A DNA stretch of 26,649 nt from Fragilariopsis cylindrus CCMP1102 (taxonomy: Eukaryota > Bacillariophyta > Bacillariophyceae > Bacillariales > Bacillariaceae), in NCBI GenBank assembly GCA_900095095.1, contig FMBT01000668.1:1-26649 (forward strand), written 5' to 3'. Both the position numbers and the translations under genes were made by a program. This document shows positions 9,446 to 17,262 of this stretch, one piece after another; positions within the stretch are counted from its first letter, which is position 1, and every line of letters begins with the position of its first letter. Under the pieces are notes generated by a model. The model was not told where the DNA came from and did no database searches. It worked only from the letters and a program-made list of their open reading frames with translations.

Positions 9446-10153
9446 ATGCCGCTTTTATCTGTCGCTAACAACGTAACTGTCAAAGAATTGTATAGAGCAA
9501 GTGCAAAGTTTGGATGTCCATCTGAAGTAGAGTGGGAAGAGTGGGAAGGAGGATTTTCCAATGTCGCAAAGGGCATCGTAACTATTCAAGAGCACGTCAG
9601 CCAAGATGGATCTGTTTATGTTGTCCGTTGGGATAACTATATGGGAGTTGATCGATTGAATAGTCGTATTCTTCATGGTCTTCCTATCCTTCGTCGAAAT
9701 AATACTGTCTATTTCAAAACATCATCAACAACAACTCGGGGTAATCGTCGTAATAATCCATTTGTTTTAAAGTTTAAAACAGCAGATAAAGCAGAAAAGT
9801 TTTTAGTATTGTGGTATTTGTTGATTGGGTCTACAGCTGAAAAGTTTGAAGTATTCTGGCTTTTGTTGAATGGGTCTATCGACGATGACGATGATAAAGA
9901 CAGAAAGATGCCTGCGGTACCTTCTACTCCTGCTGTCCCATCGTCATGCACCACTCCACGTCCACAACAAACAGCACCACCTCCAGCACAGGCAAACGCA
10001 GCAGCACCATCACCAAACGATGTCGCTTCTCCAGCAAATACAGTCGCTTCTCCAGCTACAGCAACAATTTCTGCTAATGCTACATCTTTTCTCCTTGTCG
10101 TTATCATCTTCATCTTTACCGAGCTCATGATTACCATCTCACCGGATCTATAA
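9446..10153 (+). CDS. unknown protein with a possible PH-like N-terminal domain and a hydrophobic C-terminus
   Basis: The protein has 235 residues in a single exon. Residues ~25-125 alternate short strand-like segments (GIVTIQE, SVYVVRWDNY, LNSRILHGLPILRR, NTVYFKTSS, PFVLKFKTADKAEKFLVLW). They end in a helix-like segment, as in PH-fold or Ran-binding-type domains. This is a fold impression, not a motif match. Residues 116-130 (AEKFLVLWYLLIGST) are tandemly duplicated as 131-145 (AEKFEVFWLLLNGSI). A DDDDDKDRK stretch and a Pro/Ala/Thr/Gln-rich linker follow, then a hydrophobic end (ATSFLLVVIIFIFTELMITI, about residues 212-231) that could be a tail anchor. An alternative -1 frame near the end would give an acidic C-terminus instead (stop at 10192-10194), so the real 3' structure is not certain. 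The frame has good codon bias over the first 140 residues. Confidence 0.65.
   Translation: MPLLSVANNVTVKELYRASAKFGCPSEVEWEEWEGGFSNVAKGIVTIQEHVSQDGSVYVVRWDNYMGVDRLNSRILHGLPILRRNNTVYFKTSSTTTRGNRRNNPFVLKFKTADKAEKFLVLWYLLIGSTAEKFEVFWLLLNGSIDDDDDKDRKMPAVPSTPAVPSSCTTPRPQQTAPPPAQANAAAPSPNDVASPANTVASPATATISANATSFLLVVIIFIFTELMITISPDL
9791..9880 (+). repeat. 45-bp tandem in-frame duplication inside the coding region
   Basis: Unit 9791-9835 and unit 9836-9880 each begin GC(A/T)GAAAAGTTT and end GGGTCTA(C/T). They code two similar 15-residue blocks starting AEKF and ending in IGST or NGSI. Substitutions have accumulated mostly inside codons, so the duplication is not very recent. Confidence 0.85.
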
Positions 10154-10199
10154 ATCTGGATGATCGATGGAGCGATGATGACGAAGATGATTAATATTA

Positions 10200-10364
10200 A
10201 TGGTAAAAAAAATCAGTTGGTTGTATTGCAGGAGGTGGTATTGCAGCGCAATAGGTGGTATTATTGCATTTATGATAGATTGTTGTACCGATTGTTGTTG
10301 TGAGGATGCATTAGAGGAAATTGAATTGCAAGCAAAAAGATTTCAATGTCGTAGCATAACATGA
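10200..10364 (+). CDS. candidate 54-residue Cys-rich small protein, or a terminal exon
   Basis: An ATG at 10200 opens a 55-codon frame ending TGA at 10362-10364. The product starts MVKKISWLYCRRWYCSAIGG, continues with a short hydrophobic block (AIGGIIAFMID), then a Cys cluster (CCTDCCC), then an acidic-to-basic helix-like tail (EDALEEIELQAKRFQCRSIT). It has eight Cys. The composition is far from random for this AT-rich DNA, and the tail looks amphipathic. It could be a stand-alone small membrane-associated protein. It could also be a 3' exon: TTGTATTGCAG at 10221-10231 and a second ATTGCAG ending at 10246 are good acceptors that keep this frame. I do not recognise a family. Confidence 0.4.
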   Translation: MVKKISWLYCRRWYCSAIGGIIAFMIDCCTDCCCEDALEEIELQAKRFQCRSIT

Positions 10365-10913
10365 ATGGTAAATAGAATGAATCAAAATAAAAATAAAATC
10401 GAAATCATAATCAAACGAAACGAAAAGAAATCAAAACGAAATAAAAATTAAAAATCAAAACGAAATAAAAGTAAAAATAAAACCGAAATCAATACGAAAA
10501 AGAAATCAAATCAGAACATAGAACATAGTACTTTTCATCTATTCTACTTTATATCCTAGTTTATTGTTCCCCCGTAGTCTATTCTCTGTCTAGTAATGAC
10601 GACAGAGAGACATCATGTCCACCATAACTACAGTAGATGGTGAAAGTGTGCTCCTGAACTCTTCCACCTCCTAGGAAGACGATGACAACCTTTTATTCCC
10701 ATGGGTTATAACAGGAAGACTCCTACATGAGACTGTCCCACAATAAAACCAGCAACAGCAAGAATGAACAATGCTCACAACAACAACTATTGGTATAACT
10801 ATAATATGTTTTGCCACCGAACTACTTTTTAGTTTACTTGTCTACTAAGACATACACTCTTCTCTATTACTATAATAGCAATACTGTACCACTACCCTTC
10901 ATTTATCTATTAT
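10365..10913. other. intergenic region between converging genes with an A-rich minisatellite
   Basis: From about 10378 to 10520 the sequence is built from imperfect copies of AATCAAAACGAAATAAAAATAAAA. It probably lies in or after the 3' ends of the convergent genes on each side. The remainder (10520-10913) shows no coding frame or recognisable RNA. Confidence 0.5.
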
Positions 10914-13623
10914 TTATTCCTCCAATTCTATACAAGTAATTTCCATTCCACCTTTAATAGAAATCATTGGGCACATACCTTCCAAATTACTTCTATCACT
11001 AGTAATAGCTTCCCATTTGTCATTTGATGTTGAATAAACAATTTCATCATCCACATACCAGATCTGACCATAATTTTCTGATCGTATAATTGTACCCTTT
11101 TGATAGTCAAATGGTGCTGGTAATGGATCACTTTTACCATTAATTAGATATACGGATCGTGTTAAATCTAATGCATATGTAAAATTAATATCACCAACAC
11201 CTGTACCAGTATTACGTCTTTTACTATTGAATTTTATAACATTATTTGTATACTTCCATCCAATTTGGATACGTTTTACATTATCACCTAATTTAATTTC
11301 ATAATTTTTAACACGTCGACCATGATTTCCATTATCAACCAGTTGAAATGTCGTCCATTCTTTTGCAATTACTTCCTTTCTATTATTTCCAATAAATTCT
11401 ACAGCAGAATCAGTATCTTCTTCTAATGATGATCCTCCGGTATTATTACTGTGTACCTCCAATTTTGTAGGATATATTTCATTTGTCATACCATAATATT
11501 CCACCATTCTATAAAAATCTTGTATGGTATTCCCTTCTCGTCCTAAATCATCATTATTGGGTGAATCCAAATTTGGATATTTACCAGTAATATTAGCTTT
11601 ATTTCTTAGAAAGAAAGAAAGAACAAAAGAACAAAAATAGGTAGGTAGAGATATAGAACAAGGGGGGGGGGGGGGGGAGGGAAGGTAAGTAAGCGCTAGG
11701 TTGGTAGGCAAAAAAACAAAGCAGAGTAGAGTAGAGTAGAGTAGAGTTGACAGGAAGGAAGAAATGGAAGGAAGAAAAGGAAGCCAACGCAACACACTGT
11801 AAAAACAAACGATTCGATTCACATTTACTAACGAAAGAATTTATCTTAACTTACCGTAAATAATTTAACATTGGATGAAATAATGAAAATTCTTGATCAA
11901 TAAAATAATTATCATCTTGATCTTTTTCAATAATAGGAATAGTGATACCATTATTATCACTATTAGTATCTTCAGTTTTACTACCTTCTTCCTTTAATGA
12001 TCGTTCAGATTCAGATTCAGAAGAATCAGAAGTAGAAACTGATGTTGATGAAAATAGTAAGGATAACATACTACCAGGAACAGATGTTAAAGTTTTACGT
12101 AATACAGTAGTTTTAGTACCACTAATATTAAGATTCACAATATTACTATCATTTGATTCTGATTTCGATTTCGATTTTTTCTTCTTCTTCTTCTTCTTTG
12201 ATTTTTTCTTTTTTTTGCTCTTCTTTTCTTTCTTCTTCTTTTTGCTCTTCTTTTTTGATTTCTTTTCCTTTTTCACCTTCTTTATTCCGGAATCGTCCAC
12301 CTCGTCTATTTCCACCCCTATTACACCTCTCTCGTCGTCGTCGTCGTCGTGACTGCTTTTATTACTCTTCTTCTCCTTCTTCTTCTCGTCGTTCATAGTC
12401 TCCACTCCACCATGTACAGCATCATCATTGTCATGACTGCTTTTCTTTTTCGTTTTCGACTTTTTCTGTTTCTTATTTGTATTATTATTCGTATCATAAA
12501 GACTACTTGATGATGTGAGCATAATATCAGTTAACTGAATACTTCGATTAGACGATGGTGGTTGTGCTTGTGGTTCCGCTTTTGTTGCAAATTTATCTTG
12601 TATTAGCTTTAGATGATCATCGTGTGAAAGCTGTGATCCAGTACTATTAGTACGACTACGACTTTTCTGTGGAGTAGTATCACCATCATGATCATCATGA
12701 TCGCCATCATTAACACTTTTATTACTAAGTGAATTCCATAACAATGATGAGGATCTTTGTTGTAATAATGATTTTGTACTGCTTGATGTTTTTTTATTAT
12801 CAATAGATTCATCATCTATATCTTCTTCATCCTCTTCAGACATTTCTTTTTGTTCGACCACAACATCTTGACCACGACGACTACTGCTCGTCTTCATGTT
12901 TTTCTTTTTCGGTGGATTCTTTTCCTTTTTTTTGATAATTTTCGTTTTCGTTTTCGATTTTGTTGACTTTGACTTATTATTCCTTGATGAAAAAGAGAAA
13001 GACTTAGTTACCATAATTTGTTCATCATCATCATCATTCTCATCGTCCTGAACTGCAGTTTTTCCCTGACTAGTTTTGATAGATTTCTTTGATAATCGTT
13101 CCTGTTGCTGTTGCTGCTCCTTTTCCTTTCTTGTTGGTGCCGTGATTACAACATCATCATCATCGTCATAGTTAAAAGAAGAAGATGATTCCGATAACAA
13201 TGATGCTGATTCTGTCAAATAAGGATTGCTACTATAATGTGACCCACTTCTCTCACTCTCACTATTACTATTACTCCAGTCGTCATCCTCGTCATCATCA
13301 TCATAAATTATCTTCTTCTTCTTCTTCTTCTGCTTATTTCGTCGTTGGTTTTGGTTTTGATGTTGTCCATGATTACTTTTACGATGACTTTCAATTGGAT
13401 CTAACATTGAAAATATTTCTTGTGGATCAGTAGAGGATGTTGATTTTATTGAGGAACGACGACGATGTGCACTACTACCACCCTGCAGATCCGAACTCTG
13501 CTTATTATTCAGATCTTTATTACGATTATATTTATGTACAGAACTCTTATTCGTCTGCAATAATAGATCTTTATTATTACTTTCACTACTCTGCTTATTC
13601 CTAGTACGTGTTCGTATGACCAT
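10914..13623 (-). CDS. BTB/POZ (KCTD/T1-type) and SPRY domain protein, two exons
   Basis: Exon 1 runs 13623-11855 and exon 2 runs 11604-10914. The spliced product is 819 residues. Residues 1 to ~485 are low-complexity: Ser, Asp, Gln, and long Lys/Ser runs that look like nuclear-localisation or nucleic-acid-binding sequence. From about residue 491 a KCTD-like BTB/T1 domain starts with IVNLNISGTKTTVLRKTL and SMLSLLF. A ~40-residue Ser/Glu-rich insert follows, then the domain resumes with DDNYFIDQEFSLFHPMLNYLR. The intron falls exactly at the end of that helix (phase 2, Arg 590). Exon 2 ends with a B30.2/SPRY-like domain (about residues 670-817: VKRIQIGW, GVGDINFTYALD, YLINGK, QKGTIIR, QIWYVDDEIVYST, MCPMISIKGGMEITCIEL). 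BTB proteins often act as cullin-3 substrate adaptors and SPRY domains bind protein partners. Substrate and partner are unknown. Confidence 0.8.
11605..11854 (-). other. 250-bp intron of the BTB-SPRY gene
   Basis: Read on the minus strand, the donor is TTTACG|GTAAGT and the acceptor is TTTCTTTCTAAG|AAAT. Joining gives CGA AAT AAA and keeps the frame (LNYLR-NKANITG). The intron contains a long C run on the minus strand (G run about 11661-11678 on plus) and a tandem TAGAG/CTACT pentamer (about 11724-11747). Confidence 0.85.
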
Positions 13624-14184
13624 AACTGTTTACTACCTGAATAGCTAATATTGCTGTATTGATGATCGTTTTAAAATAACAAGATATTTTTTTGTTATGG
13701 CGATATGTACGGTAGTAGGGGGAAAGTAAAGAAAATGCATGGATGGATGATTATATAGGCATAGTATCAATGCTTTTGATATTTTCTCTTTCATTTTTTC
13801 ATAACAAAGAGAGAGAAAGGAGCGTACATACTACGTACAGTAGACATTGTACATGCATTGTTATTGTTTCCATATATATTATCGTAATAATGTCTCAACA
13901 AAAAAAATCTCATACCGGTACGGTAATTCGCTCAAAAACTTCAAATTATTTAGGAACTTCAAGTATCGAGCGAAGTATTTCCTTTTATGCCCATGTCAAG
14001 ATCTCTTAAATAATTTAGAGTAAGGGTTAAATGAATTAGAAGAATGTGTCGAAGCACCTGCCTTTTTTTTGTTTTGTCATTGCCAATAAAGTACTATTAT
14101 GTCGTCCGTACCGTACTACCGTACCCTAGACAATGGTACTACAAGTACGTTCTTAGTTTAATTCCTTTTTTTTTCTTTCATTTT

Positions 14185-14240
14185 AATACAAAAAGCTACA
14201 CGTGTACTCTCGATAGTCTGTCTGCTATTTTCCTTCCACG
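14185..14240 (+). promoter_or_regulatory. upstream-type motif shared with the thylakoid-lumen gene (copy A)
   Basis: The block reads AATACAAAAAGCTACACGTG then TACTCTCGATAGTCTGTCTG, followed by TTTTCCTTCCACG. It matches 16008-16061 at most positions, including the palindrome ACACGTGT (a G-box/E-box-like CACGTG core). Copy B lies about 200 bp upstream of an expressed-looking gene, so copy A may be a duplicated promoter fragment upstream of a now decayed gene. The regulatory role is inferred. Confidence 0.5.
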
Positions 14241-14264
14241 TCTAATCGTTTTAAGAATGAATAG

Positions 14265-14371
14265 TGGGTGGTGGTGGTGGTGCACGTGGATATGATGGTT
14301 CATATCGTGATGGTGGTTCGTATCGTGGTGATAATAATGATTCATATCGTTCACATAATCGGATAGTCTAG
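14265..14371 (+). pseudogene. relic or terminal exon coding an RGG/YRG-type RNA-binding tail
   Basis: The frame is open from 14261 to TAG at 14369-14371 and reads a Gly run, ARGYDGSYR, DGGSYRGDNNDSYR and SHNRIV. Such Gly/Arg/Tyr tails are typical of RRM or cold-shock-domain RNA-binding proteins. An AG at 14263-14264 could be a splice acceptor. No RNA-binding domain is seen upstream, although the short frame at 13890-14009 (starting MSQQKKSHTGTV) faintly resembles the start of a cold-shock protein. It is most likely a fragment left by decay or duplication. Confidence 0.35.
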
Positions 14372-14824
14372 TCTAGTCTAGTCTAGTCTAGAATTTTTGA
14401 TTAAACAAATAATAGTAGTTGTAACTTACTGTATAAAAAGACTTATGAAATAGAAGAAGAATGAAAATATTAAAAAAGAGAAACACAATAACAATAAAAT
14501 GTTAATGCACCAGTCTGCCTACCTGTAACTGTATACTCCGTTTGTTTTCTTTTTTCTTTTCAATAGTAGTCAAAACATCCACGGACTGCGATCCTATCAG
14601 CTAGTCTAGCTAATAATAAGGACTCTCACCATGGGATTTTTCTTCAACAGTAACAAACACGTGAGTTGGGTGATCTATTATTCGTTACTACTGTTCTTGT
14701 GTCATGCATTCACTCAGCGGTGACCAGCCACCGTGTCTTGCTTCCCACATTGCGTTGCCAATACGTGACGTAGGCATGCAGTTTGTGTGTACGGCGTTGT
14801 CGTTTGTCGTTGTGATTGTGATTG

Positions 14825-15904
14825 TTATTCTTGATGTAGATGCAATTTGATACCATTAGAAGGACGTTCAGCAGGAACGGTTACTGCTGCAGATGCAGTA
14901 GATGACGATGATACCGCTGTTGATGTTGATGCTGATACCGTTGTTGTCCATCCGTATACGCCAGCTAAATACCATTCGGTGAAGTAGATAGTAGCAAGGA
15001 TACTACAAATAAATGAATCATCAAATATTTGTTTTACAATTTCCGATCCATTATAATTATCTTCAATAGTATTATCATCTAAGAATGGTGGATATAAACC
15101 ATTCCAACCTAATTCATGCGACAATATTAATAACACCATAAATACACGCTGTAACGCAATTCCTTGCATATATCCCACTAATCGTGTGGCCCAGTATTTA
15201 TGTTTACTAATATCCTTGTGAATTGTATTGGCTGCATAATACCATGAATAGTAGGTACAATACATAACTGCAATACCAAAGAATGTGGATACGATTTTGA
15301 TGGTCGAGGAATTTCCCAGATAGGCTAATCCAATTCCTGACGTCGTTTGTGCGATGGAACACAGCAATAACAACCGACCTAATACACGATGAAATTTTTT
15401 ATACTTCCTTCTTATTCCAGGTATTAATTGAATAAAATAGAGATTCCACCAGACAATGGATCCAATCACATGTGGAAAAAAGACCATGTACCGTGTTGTA
15501 TAGTATGATAGACCAATATCTTTCAGAAAGACTGGAATAAACCATGGTAAATCTGGTACTAATTCTTCCGAAATCGTCGTTTCTTCCGTTATGTTCATTG
15601 ACACTGATACTGATAGTAAAATTGTCTCAATTTCCTTTACATTTTTAGATGGATTCCAAAATTTGTCACCAATTAATCGACCTAATGCCATCGTCCATGA
15701 CACAATAAAAAGAAAGACAAGACCAGCTACAACAAATCTTGTTCGATTATCCCACGATGATAATGACGATGATATATTATTGGGTTTGGTTTTCGTCATC
15801 GTTTTTGTCATTGTCATTAATATTGTTATAATAGTACTTTGAATCGTTCGAGATGTTACTTGTTTATAGTAAATTGGTAGGTAGCTTGTGTATTGCAATT
15901 GCAA
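14825..15904 (-). CDS. DUF2306-type multi-pass membrane protein
   Basis: The protein is 359 residues from the first ATG at 15904, or 330 residues from Met30 at 15817, which looks the likelier start (MTMTKTMTKTKPN). A hydrophobic segment begins near RFVVAGLVFLFIVSWTMALG. Several more follow: MVFFPHVIGSIVWWNLYFIQ, LLLLCSIAQTTSGIGLAYLG, STFFGIAVMYCTYYSWYYA, and one around QRVFMVLLILSHELGW. The FHRVLGRL block and the TM arrangement around it match the general pattern of the DUF2306 family, whose function is not established. The C-terminus is a Ser/Thr/Ala-rich tail ending HLHQE. The gene is transcribed away from the lumen-protein gene, with about 350-440 bp between the two starts. Possible N-glycosylation sites (NITEE, NGSE) suggest a loop facing a lumenal side, which is inference. 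Confidence 0.75.
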   Translation of the reverse strand: MQLQYTSYLPIYYKQVTSRTIQSTIITILMTMTKTMTKTKPNNISSSLSSWDNRTRFVVAGLVFLFIVSWTMALGRLIGDKFWNPSKNVKEIETILLSVSVSMNITEETTISEELVPDLPWFIPVFLKDIGLSYYTTRYMVFFPHVIGSIVWWNLYFIQLIPGIRRKYKKFHRVLGRLLLLCSIAQTTSGIGLAYLGNSSTIKIVSTFFGIAVMYCTYYSWYYAANTIHKDISKHKYWATRLVGYMQGIALQRVFMVLLILSHELGWNGLYPPFLDDNTIEDNYNGSEIVKQIFDDSFICSILATIYFTEWYLAGVYGWTTTVSASTSTAVSSSSTASAAVTVPAERPSNGIKLHLHQE

Positions 15905-16258
15905 TTGTACCTCGTTGAGTGGTGTTCATTATTATTCTTCGCCGAGGGTGTTTTGGAAGCTTGAGTTAAAACTTAAAGTAGCGTAATTTTCTTTTTCTTC
16001 TTTTAAAAATACAAAAAACTACACGTGTACTGTCGACATTCTGTCCATACTTTCCTTCCACGCGTACGTACTTGTTTCACCCTTCTTATTTTCCTTCTTG
16101 AAAAAATAACATCACAAAAAAATATCTCCTCGTACCGTAGAGTACTAGTACCCATCAATCCATCAACGAACACACAAGAAACCCGTTCTTCATACAAGAA
16201 CACTATCACAAAAACAAAAGACGAACCTTCCTCCCCCAAGAAAAACAATAAATAAATC
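15905..16258. promoter_or_regulatory. divergent intergenic region, likely bidirectional promoter
   Basis: This ~354-bp stretch separates the starts of the DUF2306 gene (minus) and the lumen-protein gene (plus). It contains the shared motif at 16008-16061 with ACACGTGT. A CA-rich, A-rich leader ends AATAAATCATG at the plus-strand start. No TATA box can be assigned with confidence. Confidence 0.45.
16008..16061 (+). promoter_or_regulatory. upstream motif with ACACGTGT (copy B)
   Basis: AATACAAAAAACTACACGTG is followed by TACTGTCGACATTCTGTCC and CTTTCCTTCCACG. It matches copy A at 14185-14240. The distance to the lumen-protein ATG is about 200 bp, in the range of a diatom promoter. CACGTG cores are bound by bZIP and bHLH factors in plants and algae, so light or stress control is possible but not shown. 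Confidence 0.45.
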
Positions 16259-16891
16259 ATGAAAACAACAACAACAACAGCTCTATTCCTTTCTTCATTG
16301 GCGTGTACTGCATCGACTACATCAGTAGTTGCATGGACACCGGGATCATCATCAGCATCGTCTCGTCGTACTTTCATCGATCATGCTGTTAAGATTGTAC
16401 CATTAGTTGCAGTTGTTGCGTCACCAGCATTTGCTTTTGCTGATGAAGAAGCAGCAGCTGTAGCCGTAGTAGCAGTTTCAGAACCAGTACCGGTAGCGGT
16501 AGTAGCCGGAGTAGAACCAGAAGTAGCAGCAACAGAAGCAGCAGTAGTAGCAGCACCAGTAACACCACCTAAATATGAATCAGATGATTTTATTGGACGT
16601 TTAAAAGCACAATCCGAAGCAAATGCTGAGAAATATAAAAAAGAATCCCAACGATCGGATAAATTAAGTAAGAAACAATTTTTAGATCAATATAAACGAC
16701 CATCGTATATTGGTGTCCGGACGTCCAAAGATTCCAAAGATGCCTCACAATCCACTATGGTATTACAATCGGAATTAGATATATTATTAAAAGATGGTAA
16801 GGTAGTAAAAAGTTATGAATCCAAAGCAAGTAAAAAAACAGGTGAAATTTCGGATGATTATGCAAAACCAATTTATGTATTTGTAAGTTAA
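16259..16891 (+). CDS. predicted thylakoid-lumen protein with three-part targeting sequence
   Basis: The protein has 210 residues in a single exon. Residues 1-25 are a signal peptide (TALFLSSLACTASTTSVVA) ending at A25|W26, the A-then-aromatic cut used by diatom plastid presequences. A Ser/Arg-rich transit segment follows, with R36-R37 before a hydrophobic run (IVPLVAVVASPAFA) ending at A59. This matches a twin-arginine (Tat) thylakoid signal with AxA cleavage. The mature part starts FADEE and has an Ala/Val/Glu/Pro linker (to about residue 105). A charged domain follows (SDDFIGRLKAQSEANAEKYK, KQFLDQYKRPSYIGVR, LDILLKDGKVVKSYESKA, ending KPIYVFVS). It could be an extrinsic photosystem or other lumenal protein. 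I do not recognise it as PsbO, PsbU, PsbV, PsbQ' or Psb31. It converges with the lipase gene (gap ~370 bp). Confidence 0.75.
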   Translation: MKTTTTTALFLSSLACTASTTSVVAWTPGSSSASSRRTFIDHAVKIVPLVAVVASPAFAFADEEAAAVAVVAVSEPVPVAVVAGVEPEVAATEAAVVAAPVTPPKYESDDFIGRLKAQSEANAEKYKKESQRSDKLSKKQFLDQYKRPSYIGVRTSKDSKDASQSTMVLQSELDILLKDGKVVKSYESKASKKTGEISDDYAKPIYVFVS

Positions 16892-17262
16892 AAAAAGTCT
16901 GATGTTGTTATAGTTTCATAACAACAATTCGAAGACGAACCGAAACGGACAATGCTAGGTAGGTGCTACTACTTTATAGAATTCTGACATCCGTCTGTCG
17001 TCGTTGTCGACAGTCGTCGTCAGTGGTCTGATCTCTATGCGGTATGATTAAAAAGGAGGCTAAGCGTAAGCGTAATCTCATCTTATAGAAAGAAAGAATT
17101 AACAAATTTTTCTATAAGCTATTATATTAATTTAATGAATGACCTAAAGTCAATATTATCTACTAGCTACTAGCAAGTATAGTAGGACTGAATCTCTCAT
17201 AGCCTAGAATCTTTGTTCAATACGCAATCTTGTGTACTATCATTTCAATGCCAGCTCACTAT
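16892..17262. other. convergent intergenic region
   Basis: This region holds the 3' ends of the lumen-protein gene (plus) and the lipase gene (minus). A CGTCGT-rich patch with possible short hairpins lies near 16990-17020. I see no gene or clear terminator. Confidence 0.5.

Larger units (their letters stand above)
13624..14824. other. intergenic region with gene relics
   Basis: No complete gene is supported. The region holds a short frame at 13890-14009 starting MSQQKKSHTGTVIRSKTS, a promoter-like motif at 14185-14240 shared with 16008, and the RGG-type relic at 14265-14371. It also has a TAGTC pentamer run (14364-14390) and a 30-codon frame at 14631-14723 with a strong start context (CTCACCATGG) followed by GTGAGT. 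None can be joined into a supported gene. Confidence 0.4.

Noticed and set aside
11942-12398. Plus-strand frames with long Phe or Ser runs
   Set aside because: Reverse-complement shadows of the Lys-rich part of the BTB-SPRY gene.
14631-14723. 30-codon frame with strong start context and a GTGAGT donor
   Set aside because: The nearest good acceptor (CACTCAG at 14712-14718) leads to an immediate stop, and no downstream exon is visible.
16003-16377. 124-codon minus-strand frame over the lumen-protein start
   Set aside because: It overlaps the well-supported plus-strand presequence and its promoter, and shows no domain.
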